Of a DNA stretch of 10,173 nucleotides, positions 1 through 6,860 are shown one piece after another. How positions within the stretch are numbered: the stretch's first letter is position 1; each line of letters starts with the position of its first letter. Source of the DNA: Bacillota bacterium. Its GTDB lineage: Bacteria; Bacillota; Bacilli; Alicyclobacillales; Alicyclobacillaceae. The notes beneath the pieces are model-generated. The model was given only the letters and a program-made list of their open reading frames with translations, did no database searches and was not told the origin of the DNA. The stretch covers positions 1-10,173 of the forward strand of contig JAKADF010000074.1 in NCBI GenBank assembly GCA_021820805.1, in the 5' to 3' direction. Position numbers and translations under genes: made by a program.

Positions 1-477
1 GCAACCGTTGATGGCTTGTTACATAATCCGATGTTTCGCATTGCCTCAATTCTTTTATTAGGCTGGATGTGTATTCGAACTTTATCAATACGGTCTAACG
101 AAACAGTTGAAAATTGGGGAATAGGAAGTTTGTGGTTTTATACTGTTTTTGGGAATCTCGATAACATGATTTGGCTAGGAGCAACTCTGAAGGAGGAATG
201 GAGTTTTTTAGTTATATCGACGGTGTTAACCATTCCAATATTTATAGTGGTTACTTTGTTTTTGGCGCAGAAATGTGAAAAGCAATATTGGATTTTATAT
301 TTCGGTGCAGGTATGATGGCTTGGACTGCAGCATCTCTTACGCTGAATGTTCCAATTGTAAAGGGTATCATAAATAAATGGAATGGAACGACATCTCAAT
401 GTTTAATTGCTTGTTCAATTCTGCTGGTCGGCTTTGGATATCGCCAATTAGTTGGATTATGGCTACAGAAAGGATAA
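1..477 (+). CDS. C-terminal part of an unrecognised multi-span membrane protein (5' end outside window)
   Basis: The reading frame is open from base 1 (GCA ACC GTT GAT GGC TTG) to TAA at 475-477, so the gene very probably begins upstream. The TTG at 16 has no convincing ribosome binding site and is probably internal. About 158 residues are visible. They contain three clear hydrophobic stretches (around WSFLVISTVLTIPIFIVV, WILYFGAGMMAWTAASLTL and CLIACSILLVGFGY) and a weaker one near the visible N-terminus, separated by short polar loops with K/R clusters, as in an integral membrane protein with roughly four spans in this part. I see no catalytic or family motif and do not recognise it. No clear intrinsic terminator follows. 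Being a real coding sequence is likely from the long frame and regular hydrophobic periodicity; the function is unknown. Confidence 0.7.
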   Translation, partial: ATVDGLLHNPMFRIASILLLGWMCIRTLSIRSNETVENWGIGSLWFYTVFGNLDNMIWLGATLKEEWSFLVISTVLTIPIFIVVTLFLAQKCEKQYWILYFGAGMMAWTAASLTLNVPIVKGIINKWNGTTSQCLIACSILLVGFGYRQLVGLWLQKG

Positions 478-906
478 AAAAAGGAAGAGACTTTACCCTC
501 CGAACTATGGGCTTTCACTCATACCTTTAGATTGGCTTCTGCGAATTCCAGATGGAAAGGTTCCATATGGATATACACCTGACGGTGCGATACGGAATAC
601 TGTCTTCATGACCTTTACACCATTTTCAACTGGCAACAATCGTTTACAATTTGGACACCATGCTAGCGGACTCTTTTCAGGGGAATACCTGTAATCCTGC
701 ACACACATCAACCCATTCTATAGTGTAAAATTACTAAGGGCTATTAAAACACATAGGTAATGATAGCATCATATATTCAATTGTGTTGTCGATGCTTGTC
801 GAAGGTAATTCATAAAAATTCGTAATGATAAGGGTTGTAATCCGTGCTTAAGTTTTTAAAGTTCATAAAGATTATTAATTTTAATGTATATTCTATTAAT
901 ATAGGA
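478..906. other. Gene-poor intergenic stretch; no supported gene
   Basis: No ORF here has both a good start signal and a recognisable product. Between about 480 and 710 both strands are open for 68-80 codons. The plus-strand frame (TTG at 452) contains a protein-like patch, RIPDGKVPYGYTPDG, and the minus-strand frame contains CPNCKRLLPVENG. Neither has a ribosome binding site or a family I recognise. The segment also holds a small palindrome, ATGGAA-AGG-TTCCAT, near 552-566. It may be a decayed gene or repeat fragment. From about 715 the sequence is AT-rich and leads into the promoter of the next gene. Confidence 0.4.
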
Positions 907-912
907 TATAAT
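907..912 (+). promoter_or_regulatory. Candidate -10 box of the DUF1275 gene
   Basis: A perfect TATAAT lies 36 nt before the TTG start at 949, in an AT-rich stretch. The -35 region at 16-18 bp spacing is weak (TGTATA or ATGTAT around 884-890), so only the -10 element is well supported. The first transcribed base would be near 919. Confidence 0.45.
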
Positions 913-948
913 CGAGAAAATTGTGTATAGGAATAAGGAGTTGGTAAC

Positions 949-1719
949 TTGCCCAATACGATTGTTCGCAACATGATGTTGGTGCTGCTCACAATGACTT
1001 CTGGATGCGTGGACGCCATAAGCTTCCTTGCACTTGGGCAGGTGTTTACGGCGGCAATGACTGGGAATACAGTGCTATTTGGCTTGGCTGTTGTTCATTC
1101 CGGCAAACTTTCAGTTATTGGATATGCGGTTGCACTGCTAGGATTTATTATGGGAGCAGCCATTGCTTCGATGTTGCTTAGGCGTTATCAAAAAACAACT
1201 GGTTGGAACTCAGTGGTAACGATTTCCTTGTGTATTGAATGGGTAGCACTCATTTTATTTGCTGTCGTCATAAATGTCTCGCCAGAAGCGACTTTAACCG
1301 TTCCGCGAACAGCTCTTCTTATTGCGTTTTTATCGTTTGCGATGGGTATTCAAAGTGTCTCAGCAAGAAGGATTGGTGTAACAGGCGTCACTACAACTGT
1401 CATTACAAGCACCTTAACAGGACTAGTAGAATCTATTGTATGGAAACTAGAATCGTCGCTTTCGGCCCAGTCCAAATCCGGAAATCAAGATAAGAGCGTT
1501 CCTGTAAAACCTGTGAACAAGACATCCATAGCATCGATTGTGATGTGGATTTCAGTCATCGTGTTTTATGGTATTGGAGCTGGAATTTGCGGAGCAATTG
1601 AAATTCGGTTCCAATTACAGGCGATTTGGCTTCCAATTATTATCGTCATGGCAGTAATCTTAACTACTTCAGCAGCAAGGGTATTTGTGATGGAACGAAA
1701 AGCAGGTATGAGTATGTGA
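949..1719 (+). CDS. YoaK/DUF1275 family integral membrane protein
   Basis: A 256-residue polytopic protein of the DUF1275 (YoaK-like) family, usual length about 220-260. The family signature is visible at residues 18-41: SGCVDAISFLALG followed by QVFTAAMTGNTV. A second conserved block, AMGIQSVSARRIGVTGVTTT, lies at 131-150, followed by STLTG. About six membrane spans are evident (residues ~8-30, 55-76, 90-110, 120-137, 196-216, 225-247). A hydrophilic insert rich in K, S and Q at ~168-192 separates the last two spans from the rest. The function of this family is not established; a transport role is often guessed, and I would not go further. The start is TTG with AAGGAG at 935-940, 8 nt upstream. 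The gene has its own -10 box and terminator, so it is probably monocistronic. Confidence 0.88.
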   Translation: MPNTIVRNMMLVLLTMTSGCVDAISFLALGQVFTAAMTGNTVLFGLAVVHSGKLSVIGYAVALLGFIMGAAIASMLLRRYQKTTGWNSVVTISLCIEWVALILFAVVINVSPEATLTVPRTALLIAFLSFAMGIQSVSARRIGVTGVTTTVITSTLTGLVESIVWKLESSLSAQSKSGNQDKSVPVKPVNKTSIASIVMWISVIVFYGIGAGICGAIEIRFQLQAIWLPIIIVMAVILTTSAARVFVMERKAGMSM

Positions 1720-1756
1720 TTCGCACCCTTCGGTGATTAATGTTAAAAATAATAAT

Positions 1757-1790
1757 AAAAAGCTCCAGTGATGAACTGGAGCTTTTTATT
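1757..1790 (+). terminator. Rho-independent terminator after the DUF1275 gene
   Basis: Perfect stem GCTCCAGT (1762-1769) / ACTGGAGC (1775-1782) with a 5-nt loop, flanked by A5 (1757-1761) and T5 (1783-1787), so it can act in both directions. A small CACC-CTTC-GGTG hairpin (1724-1735) sits just after the stop codon, upstream of it. Confidence 0.88.
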
Positions 1791-2002
1791 ATGAGCTCCT
1801 TTACCTCCAGCTTATTGTTGAGGACAATAAATAAATCGTTCTTAGAATCATGGATAGATAGTGAAACTCAAGTCATTTTTACTAATAGAATCAAACTAAG
1901 ACTACCTATAATTATCATATCCCTGCAATTTTCTCGTTGGCTGGGTTGAAATGTGACAACATTCCTTATTTCAGGCATATAAATTTAACGCTTAAAGAGT
2001 CT

Positions 2003-2038
2003 TGGGCAATGATAGACTGATGGCCCAATTAAGGCCAT
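2003..2038 (+). repeat. Overlapping, mutually exclusive inverted repeats in the malic enzyme leader
   Basis: TTGGGC (2003-2008) can pair with GCCCAA (2023-2028). ATGGCC (2020-2025) can pair with GGCCAT (2033-2038) across a 7-nt spacer. The two hairpins share bases 2023-2025, so only one can form at a time. The second is also a perfect dyad that could be a protein-binding site. No U-run follows, so it is not a standard terminator. Confidence 0.4.
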
Positions 2039-2103
2039 TTGATGACTTGAAGGAATAAAAAAAGATATTTTTGCTCCCTTCTTGTCATACAAGGAGTACA
2101 ATT

Positions 2104-2127
2104 ATGTCCAAGCAGAATATTAGCTGA
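2104..2127 (+). CDS. Possible 7-codon leader ORF (MSKQNIS)
   Basis: ATG at 2104 is preceded by a textbook AAGGAG (2091-2096) at 7 nt spacing, and the frame ends at TGA 2125-2127 after seven sense codons. It lies 40 nt before the malic enzyme start and is not in frame with it. It could be a translated leader that influences the CTGAAT/ATTCAG hairpin directly downstream, or simply a chance Shine-Dalgarno match. There is no run of a single amino acid that would point to classical attenuation. Confidence 0.25.
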   Translation: MSKQNIS

Positions 2128-2167
2128 ATCTTGTAACTATTCAGTTGCCTGTTGGGAGGAATGTATA

Positions 2168-3568
2168 TTGTCAGTCTCGTCTTCGAGTAATTTGAGCGTG
2201 ATTTTAAGACTAAAACTATCTTCCAGTGTTACTTTTAGTTCTGCGAATAGTGCCATCAGTGCTGCAGGCGGCGATATTGTCGCGGTGGATGTCATTCATG
2301 TAGAAAAGGATAATTCGGTTCGTGACATAACTGTTAATGTCTCTGGTCAAGAGGCGCTTGACAGCGTTGTTCAAGCTCTGAATGATACTGAAGGTATTGA
2401 AATTGTACACATGTCTGATAGGACATTTCTAATGCACTTAGGGGGAAAGATAGCAACTCAGTTAAAGTCTCCCGTACGCAACCGTGATGATTTATCCAGG
2501 GTTTACACACCTGGAGTGGCTCGCGTTTGTGAAGCTATCCATGAGAATCGTTCAAAAGTTCATCAGTTAACAATCAAACGGAATACAATTGCTGTGGTTT
2601 CAGATGGATCGGCTGTACTCGGACTTGGCGATATTGGTCCAGAAGCGGCGTTGCCTGTTATGGAAGGGAAATGTATGCTTTTTAAACAATTTGCCGATCT
2701 CGATGCATTTCCAATTTGCCTTGCAACGCAAAATGTAGACGATATCGTAAACACAGTAAAATGGATTGCCCCCGTATTTGGCGGAATAAACCTTGAAGAT
2801 ATTTCCTCACCACGTTGTTTTGAAATTGAATCTCGCCTAAGAGAGGAATTAGATATACCCGTTTTCCACGACGACCAACACGGTACAGCCGTCGTCATGC
2901 TAGCAGGGCTTTTAAATGCACTTAAAATAGTTGACAAGAAAATAGAGGATTTGCAAGTTGTCGTAGCTGGCGTTGGTGCGGCTGGTGTCGCGTGTACAAA
3001 AATACTATTGGCATCAGGTGCAAAAAATATCATCGGTGTTGATCGTCAAGGAATCATTTCAAGTAACCGGACATTCGACAACCCAATTAAGGCATGGTAT
3101 GCAGAGAACACCAATCCGGACAGAAGAACTGGTGATTTGCTAAATGCTATGCATGGTGCCGATGTGCTCATTGGTGTTTCTGGACCGGGAATTGTAACAG
3201 TTGAACATCTAAAGGCAATGGCGAAGGATCCTATTGTGTTCGCTATGGCCAATCCTACACCGGAAATTTCACCAGAAATAGCTGAGCCATATGTACGCAT
3301 TATGGCAACTGGCAGATCCGATTATCCTAACCAAATTAACAATGTTTCATGTTTCCCAGGAATATTTCGAGGGGCACTCGATGCACGTGCACGGGAAATT
3401 AATGAGCCAATGAAAGTTGCCGCAGCACGTGCAATTGCTGAATGTGTCCTTCCAGAACAATTAAATGAACAGTATATTACCCCCAGTGTATTTAATCAAA
3501 ATGTTACTAAGGCTGTAAGTAAAGCAGTAAAAGAAGCTGCTATTCAGTCTGGAGTAGCGAGAAAGTAA
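2168..3568 (+). CDS. Malic enzyme (oxaloacetate-decarboxylating malate dehydrogenase) with N-terminal ACT-like region
   Basis: Converts malate to pyruvate and CO2 with reduction of NAD(P), in the cytosol. The protein has 466 residues, as expected for the ACT-containing bacterial form. Residues ~8-85 form the ACT-like region (SVILRLKL ... AAGGDIVAVDVI ... VRDITVNV). The malic N domain follows, with YTPGVARVCEAI (Tyr113, the family's catalytic tyrosine), VMEGK (Lys168, candidate general base), INLEDISSP (Glu210/Asp211) and FHDDQHGT (Asp235/Asp236, metal site). The Rossmann domain has GVGAAG at 268-273 and Asp292 at the end of the second strand, which favours NAD, though that is not decisive. 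ANPTPEI at 361-367 is typical. The start is TTG at 2168, with GGGAGGA 7 nt upstream. The ATG at 2161 is out of frame and stops quickly. The gene is followed by a strong terminator, so it is a single-gene unit. ACT domains usually bind small ligands, which suggests allosteric control. Confidence 0.95.
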   Translation: MSVSSSSNLSVILRLKLSSSVTFSSANSAISAAGGDIVAVDVIHVEKDNSVRDITVNVSGQEALDSVVQALNDTEGIEIVHMSDRTFLMHLGGKIATQLKSPVRNRDDLSRVYTPGVARVCEAIHENRSKVHQLTIKRNTIAVVSDGSAVLGLGDIGPEAALPVMEGKCMLFKQFADLDAFPICLATQNVDDIVNTVKWIAPVFGGINLEDISSPRCFEIESRLREELDIPVFHDDQHGTAVVMLAGLLNALKIVDKKIEDLQVVVAGVGAAGVACTKILLASGAKNIIGVDRQGIISSNRTFDNPIKAWYAENTNPDRRTGDLLNAMHGADVLIGVSGPGIVTVEHLKAMAKDPIVFAMANPTPEISPEIAEPYVRIMATGRSDYPNQINNVSCFPGIFRGALDARAREINEPMKVAAARAIAECVLPEQLNEQYITPSVFNQNVTKAVSKAVKEAAIQSGVARK

Positions 3569-3576
3569 TTATAGGT

Positions 3577-3626
3577 ACTTCTCCTGCCATGGGGAAAAAG
3601 TTGTGCCTGGGCAGGAGAAGTTTTTT
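3577..3626 (+). terminator. Rho-independent terminator of the malic enzyme gene
   Basis: Perfect 12-bp stem ACTTCTCCTGCC (3577-3588) / GGCAGGAGAAGT (3610-3621) followed by a T-run to 3626. The loop is unusually long (21 nt). It lies between convergent genes (malic enzyme plus, arsB minus) but has a U-run only for plus-strand transcription. Confidence 0.85.
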
Positions 3627-3647
3627 GCATCGAATAACTAATAAGTA

Positions 3648-4946
3648 TTAACCAATAAACATGAGCCATAAATACAGCCCAGACAGGGTCACAAACAGTG
3701 TTGGGATTGTAAGAATAATGCCTGTCTTGAAGTACCTGCCCCAAGAAATCGTGATCCCCTTTTTACCAAGGACATGCAGCCACAAAAGAGTTGCGAGTGA
3801 GCCAATTGGTGTCATTTTCGGCCCTAAATCGCATCCGATGACATTCGCATAGATAAGTGCTTGCTGCATAAGCCCGGATACATGAGTTCCGTGAATTGCT
3901 AAGGCGCCGACCATAACTGACGGCAGATTATTCATCACGTTCGATAGTATTGCAGCAATGAATCCTGTGGCAATAGTTCCTGCAAAGAGGCCACTGTGTG
4001 TAGTTCCACTTATTACACTGCCAAGTATTGATGTAAGGCCGACATTGCGTAGTCCATATACTACGACATACATGCCAATGGAGAAAAATACAATCGACCA
4101 AGGCGCTTCGGATATGATTTGCCAAGGACGAATGACATTCGCTTTGCCTCCAGCTATTAAGAATACAATAGCTATAAGGCCGGCAGCGAGTGAGACAGGG
4201 ATGTGGAGTAGTTCGGTTAGGATATACAGAGCAAGGAGGATTGCGAGAATAGCCCAGGAAAGCCGAAACATACCTTTGTGTACGATTGCATCAGATGGTT
4301 TTGGTAAATGGTTCGGTCGATAAGTTTTCGGAATATCCCTCCGAAAGAATAGATATAGTACCGCGATGCTCGCTGCAAGTGAAAAAAGGTCTGGTACTAT
4401 CATTCGTGCGGCATAACTGATGAATCCAATATGGAAGAAGTCAGCAGAGACAATGTTTACGAGATTGCTAACAATGAGCGGCAAAGATGTGGTGTCAGCA
4501 ATAAACCCGCTTGCCATAATGAATGGCAGCATTCTCTTCATATCGAATTTCAGCAATTTTACTTTTTCGAGGACAATTGGTGTAAGAATCAAAGCTGCTC
4601 CGTCGTTAGCAAAGAAAGCAGACACGAGTGCGCCAAGAATAGTTACATAAAGAAAAACCAGGTGTCCATTTCCTCTAGCAGTATGAGCTATTTTCAGTGC
4701 TGCCCACTCGAAAAAACCGATTCTATCCAGGATTGTTGAAAAGATGATTATAGCAATAAAGGTGAGAGTCGCGTCCCATACAATCTGGGTAACAGACCAA
4801 ACGTCCTTGTATGTTACAACCCCCAAAATTAGAGCAAGCACAGCACCGCCCATCGCGGTCCATCCAATGCCTAAACCTTTTGGCTGCCAGATGACGAGGG
4901 AAAGAGTAACACCAAAGATAAGAAATGCAATCCACGTTAAAAGCAT
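3648..4946 (-). CDS. arsB: ArsB-type transporter (arsenite/antimonite efflux permease family)
   Basis: A 432-residue inner-membrane protein with about 10-12 hydrophobic spans and the hallmark ArsB blocks: FFANDGAALILTP (111-123), ADTTSLPLIVSNLVNIVSAD (150-169), SNVMNNLPSVM (335-345) and GCDLGPKMTPIGSLATLLWL (371-390), followed by HVLGKKG. In the family this permease extrudes arsenite or antimonite, driven by proton motive force or with an ArsA ATPase. The length is usual. ATG at 4946 has GGGGGA a few bases upstream. It is unusual that no arsR, arsC, arsA or arsD lies beside it: its neighbours are a convergent malic enzyme and a divergent CoA-transferase. The family assignment is firm from the motifs. 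Arsenite as the physiological substrate is an inference, and transport of an organic anion by a related family member cannot be excluded from context alone. Confidence 0.88.
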   Translation of the reverse strand: MLLTWIAFLIFGVTLSLVIWQPKGLGIGWTAMGGAVLALILGVVTYKDVWSVTQIVWDATLTFIAIIIFSTILDRIGFFEWAALKIAHTARGNGHLVFLYVTILGALVSAFFANDGAALILTPIVLEKVKLLKFDMKRMLPFIMASGFIADTTSLPLIVSNLVNIVSADFFHIGFISYAARMIVPDLFSLAASIAVLYLFFRRDIPKTYRPNHLPKPSDAIVHKGMFRLSWAILAILLALYILTELLHIPVSLAAGLIAIVFLIAGGKANVIRPWQIISEAPWSIVFFSIGMYVVVYGLRNVGLTSILGSVISGTTHSGLFAGTIATGFIAAILSNVMNNLPSVMVGALAIHGTHVSGLMQQALIYANVIGCDLGPKMTPIGSLATLLWLHVLGKKGITISWGRYFKTGIILTIPTLFVTLSGLYLWLMFIG

Positions 4947-5014
4947 AAGTCCCCCGAAAGAAATAAGCCCCGAAAAGCAGATAGTAGTAAGTGTTCGCTT
5001 GAATAACCTATATA

Positions 5015-5043
5015 ACTATGTTGCTTTTTGCTTATGTGGTCAA
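5015..5043 (-). promoter_or_regulatory. Candidate sigma-A promoter for arsB
   Basis: On the minus strand, TTGACC (complement of 5038-5043) and CATAGT (complement of 5015-5020) are separated by 17 bp. These match 5/6 and 4/6 bases of the -35 and -10 consensus. Transcription would begin near 5008, about 60 nt before the arsB start codon. Confidence 0.4.
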
Positions 5044-5094
5044 GTACATCTGCAAATTAAGGCCAATAGTCAGAATGAGTATTTGTATTCTAGT

Positions 5095-5127
5095 ACATTT
5101 ATGCTCATATTTTACTCACATAAATGT
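5095..5127. repeat. Inverted repeat in the arsB/CoA-transferase divergent region
   Basis: ACATTTATG (5095-5103) and CATAAATGT (5119-5127) are perfect 9-bp inverted arms with a 15-bp spacer, so the arm centres are 24 bp apart. The repeat lies between the two divergent promoter candidates. It could be a split operator or a weak hairpin. It is AT-rich, so chance is possible. Confidence 0.4.
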
Positions 5128-5163
5128 GTCATGCGTTCTGCTTATTATTCAGTTAGTCTAAGC

Positions 5164-5192
5164 TTGAGACTTCATAAAAAGACATAAATAAA
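5164..5192 (+). promoter_or_regulatory. Candidate sigma-A promoter for the CoA-transferase gene
   Basis: TTGAGA (5164-5169, 5/6) and AATAAA (5187-5192, 4/6) are 17 bp apart, which would start transcription around 5199, about 50 nt before the gene. The -10 is weak and the region is AT-rich, so this is tentative. Confidence 0.3.
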
Positions 5193-5202
5193 GCGTTTTC
5201 AT
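5187..5202 (+). promoter_or_regulatory. cre-like CcpA site overlapping the candidate promoter
   Basis: AATAAAGCGTTTTCAT matches the Bacillus cre consensus (WTGNNARCGNWWWCAW) at every defined position except the left-arm TG. Its position over the candidate -10/+1 would suit catabolite repression. The match is imperfect and unverified. Confidence 0.35.
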
Positions 5203-5249
5203 TAATGGGCTTATGAAAGGTAAAATCATGGAAACAGGGGGAGTCAGTG

Positions 5250-6521
5250 ATGAAAATTGTTAATGTAGATGAAGCAATGCAATCGATTTGTTCAAATATG
5301 CGAATTTATGTACAAGGAATATCCTCAACCCCGCACCGACTTTTACAAGGTATTGCAGATAGATGTACAGAGCTTGAAAATGTCAGTCTGTTTCACCTTC
5401 ACTTGGAAGGACCAACCCCCTGGATTAAACCAGAGCTTGAACAAAAATTACGAGATGTATCCTTGTTTGTCGGGCCAAACCTGAGAGAGGCAGTTAATTC
5501 AGGAAGAGCTGACTATGTTCCAATTTTTTTGTCTGAAGTACCTTGGTTTTTGCAGCAATCACAATTTCGGCCACATGCAGTACTAATTAATGTAAGTCCT
5601 CCGGATAGACACGGTTATGTCAGCCTTGGCCCTTGCATCGAAGCTGTGTTAGAAGCCATTCATCAGGCGGATATCGTTATTGCGCAATTTAACCCATATG
5701 TTCCTCGTGCACTTGGTGATGCACTCATTCATGTGAACGATATTACTTATGCAGTAGAATGGGCACAGCAGCTGAATGAATCAGTGCCGAAGCCTTCTGA
5801 CGCTATTTCCGAGGCGATTGGACGTAACGTTGCAGAGCTTATACCAGATAGGGCAACACTTCAACTTGGTATTGGCCGAATTCCGGATGCCGTACTGAAT
5901 CAGTTAACCAACCATCAAGATTTAGGAATCCATAGCGAAATGATATCGGATGGAGTACATATGCTTGCAGAGCGGGGGGTTATTACGGGGCGCTTTAAAG
6001 AAACGGATCCTGGTAAGATTGTTTCAACTTTCTGCCTTGGCAGCAGTTCACTTTATGAATTTATCGATGATAACCCAGCAGTATCTCTGAGGTCTGTCGA
6101 CTATACCAACAACACGGCTGTCATACGTCGTAATCCGCGAATGATTTCGGTGAATTCCGCAGTGGAAGTTGACCTTGCCGGGCAGGTTGTTGCTGAGTCC
6201 ATTGGGTCGCGCGTGATATCCGGTGTTGGAGGACAAATGGATTTTGTTAGAGGAGCAAGTTTAGCTGTAGAAGGGAAATCGATTATTGCACTGCCGTCGA
6301 GAACTAAGATGGGAAAATCAAGAATTGTTTCAGAAATACAGCATGGGGCAACCGTTACAACGACCCGCAATCATGTACAGTATGTCGTTACAGAATACGG
6401 TATTGCAGAATTGCATGGGAGAACGTTAGGCGAGCGTGCTAGACAACTCATCTCCGTTGCCCATCCTGATGACCGGGATGAACTTACTCGTGCTGCAAAA
6501 GTTCGATTGGCAGGATTTTAG
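5250..6521 (+). CDS. Acetyl-CoA hydrolase/4-hydroxybutyrate CoA-transferase family enzyme
   Basis: Transfers CoA between an acyl-CoA (often acetyl-CoA) and a carboxylate, or hydrolyses acyl-CoA, in the cytosol. The 423 residues match the Cat1/Cat2 family length. Visible signatures are the N-terminal half with INVSPPDRHGYVSLG (113-127), LGIGRIPDAV at 207-216, IHSEMISDG (227-235), where Glu230 aligns with the glutamate that forms the CoA thioester intermediate in this family, and the CoA-binding loop GVGGQMDF (325-332). TEYGIAELHGRT lies near the C-terminus. ATG at 5250 is preferred because AGGGGGA (5236-5242) ends 7 nt before it; an in-frame GTG at 5247 is directly adjacent. The gene stands alone between its own promoter region and terminator. 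The acyl substrate (4-hydroxybutyrate, butyrate, propionate, succinate or another) cannot be read from the sequence. Confidence 0.9.
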   Translation: MKIVNVDEAMQSICSNMRIYVQGISSTPHRLLQGIADRCTELENVSLFHLHLEGPTPWIKPELEQKLRDVSLFVGPNLREAVNSGRADYVPIFLSEVPWFLQQSQFRPHAVLINVSPPDRHGYVSLGPCIEAVLEAIHQADIVIAQFNPYVPRALGDALIHVNDITYAVEWAQQLNESVPKPSDAISEAIGRNVAELIPDRATLQLGIGRIPDAVLNQLTNHQDLGIHSEMISDGVHMLAERGVITGRFKETDPGKIVSTFCLGSSSLYEFIDDNPAVSLRSVDYTNNTAVIRRNPRMISVNSAVEVDLAGQVVAESIGSRVISGVGGQMDFVRGASLAVEGKSIIALPSRTKMGKSRIVSEIQHGATVTTTRNHVQYVVTEYGIAELHGRTLGERARQLISVAHPDDRDELTRAAKVRLAGF

Positions 6522-6549
6522 GGTTAAAAAGTTTATTGATTAATACGGA

Positions 6550-6587
6550 TAGGATAACGTGCTTTTACGTACGTTATCCTATTTTAT
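6550..6587 (+). terminator. Rho-independent terminator of the CoA-transferase gene
   Basis: Perfect 11-bp stem TAGGATAACGT (6550-6560) / ACGTTATCCTA (6571-6581) with a 10-nt loop, followed by TTTTAT. It lies 28 nt after the CoA-transferase stop codon. Confidence 0.85.
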
Positions 6588-6591
6588 ATCT

Positions 6592-6621
6592 ATAAAAAGC
6601 TCTCTTTCGAACAGAGAACTT
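6592..6621 (-). terminator. Orphan minus-strand terminator-like hairpin
   Basis: Read on the minus strand: stem AAGTTCTCT / AGAGAGCTT (9 pairs, one G-U wobble), 7-nt loop GTTCGAA, then a U-rich tail (the A-run at 6592-6598 on the plus strand). No minus-strand gene lies to its right within several kilobases, so it may be a relic of a lost gene or a barrier to antisense transcription. Confidence 0.5.
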
Positions 6622-6779
6622 ATCGATGTTCTTGAATGTGAAGGATAAAAGGTATGCTGTACACATATTTCCAAAGTAAGGAGGATATTTTCAAGGAACT
6701 TGTAAATGATCGCACAGACAGGTTTCTTACACAGTTACGTTTACGAAAGGGTTGCAATTTTAAGAGAACTCCTAACGAA

Positions 6780-6798
6780 TTGTTTCATTTTGAAACAA
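6780..6798. promoter_or_regulatory. Perfect dyad, candidate enhancer-binding (UAS) site
   Basis: TTGTTTCATTTTGAAACAA is an 8-bp perfect inverted repeat with a 3-bp centre. It is centred about 73 bp before the -24 element and roughly 100 bp before the predicted transcription start, the usual distance for a sigma-54 activator site. Bacillus RocR-type activators bind comparable palindromes. It lies within the dead TetR fragment, so the dyad is not obviously explained by coding constraint. Confidence 0.5.
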
Positions 6799-6801
6799 AC
6801 A

Positions 6802-6818
6802 TGTTGCAAGTTACAACA
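6802..6818. promoter_or_regulatory. Second, weaker dyad beside the candidate UAS
   Basis: TGTTG (6802-6806) and CAACA (6814-6818) are inverted around a 7-bp spacer. It is 21 bp centre-to-centre from the stronger dyad (two helical turns), which would put both on one face of the DNA. Short arms make this tentative. Confidence 0.3.
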
Positions 6819-6860
6819 AAATATTTTCGGTTATTTGCGATAGTTCATGCTCTATTTAAG

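Larger units (their letters stand above)
1791..2167 (+). other. Long leader/intergenic region before the malic enzyme gene
   Basis: This 377-bp stretch has no convincing long gene; the open frames in 1740-1949 are low-complexity and partly made of the terminator. Its second half is structured: overlapping inverted repeats at 2003-2038, a small hairpin CTTGT-CAT-ACAAG at 2081-2093, a possible 7-codon ORF at 2104-2127, and an inverted repeat CTGAAT/ATTCAG near 2124-2144, just before the ribosome binding site. I could not find a convincing sigma-A promoter. TACAAT at 2097-2102 resembles a -10 but lacks a correctly spaced -35. Confidence 0.45.

Noticed and set aside
1740..1949. 69-codon plus-strand open frame after the DUF1275 gene
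   Set aside because: It runs through the intrinsic terminator, has no ribosome binding site and gives a low-complexity translation.
2563..3033. 156-codon minus-strand open frame
   Set aside because: It lies wholly within the malic enzyme gene, has no ribosome binding site, and its serine/proline-rich composition is that of a reverse shadow of coding DNA.
3958..4323. 121-codon plus-strand open frame inside arsB
   Set aside because: The arsB minus-strand frame explains the sequence fully with strong family motifs; the plus-strand translation is proline/isoleucine-rich noise.
4744..5187. 147-codon plus-strand open frame running from arsB into the divergent region
   Set aside because: About half lies antisense to arsB and the rest crosses AT-rich promoter DNA; no ribosome binding site and no recognisable domain.
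4947..5249. Sigma-54 promoter in the arsB/CoA-transferase divergent region
   Set aside because: No GG-N10-GC pair with flanking TGG/TTGC was found; the nearest candidate (TGTGGTCAAGTACATCTGC) has 12 bp between GG and GC.
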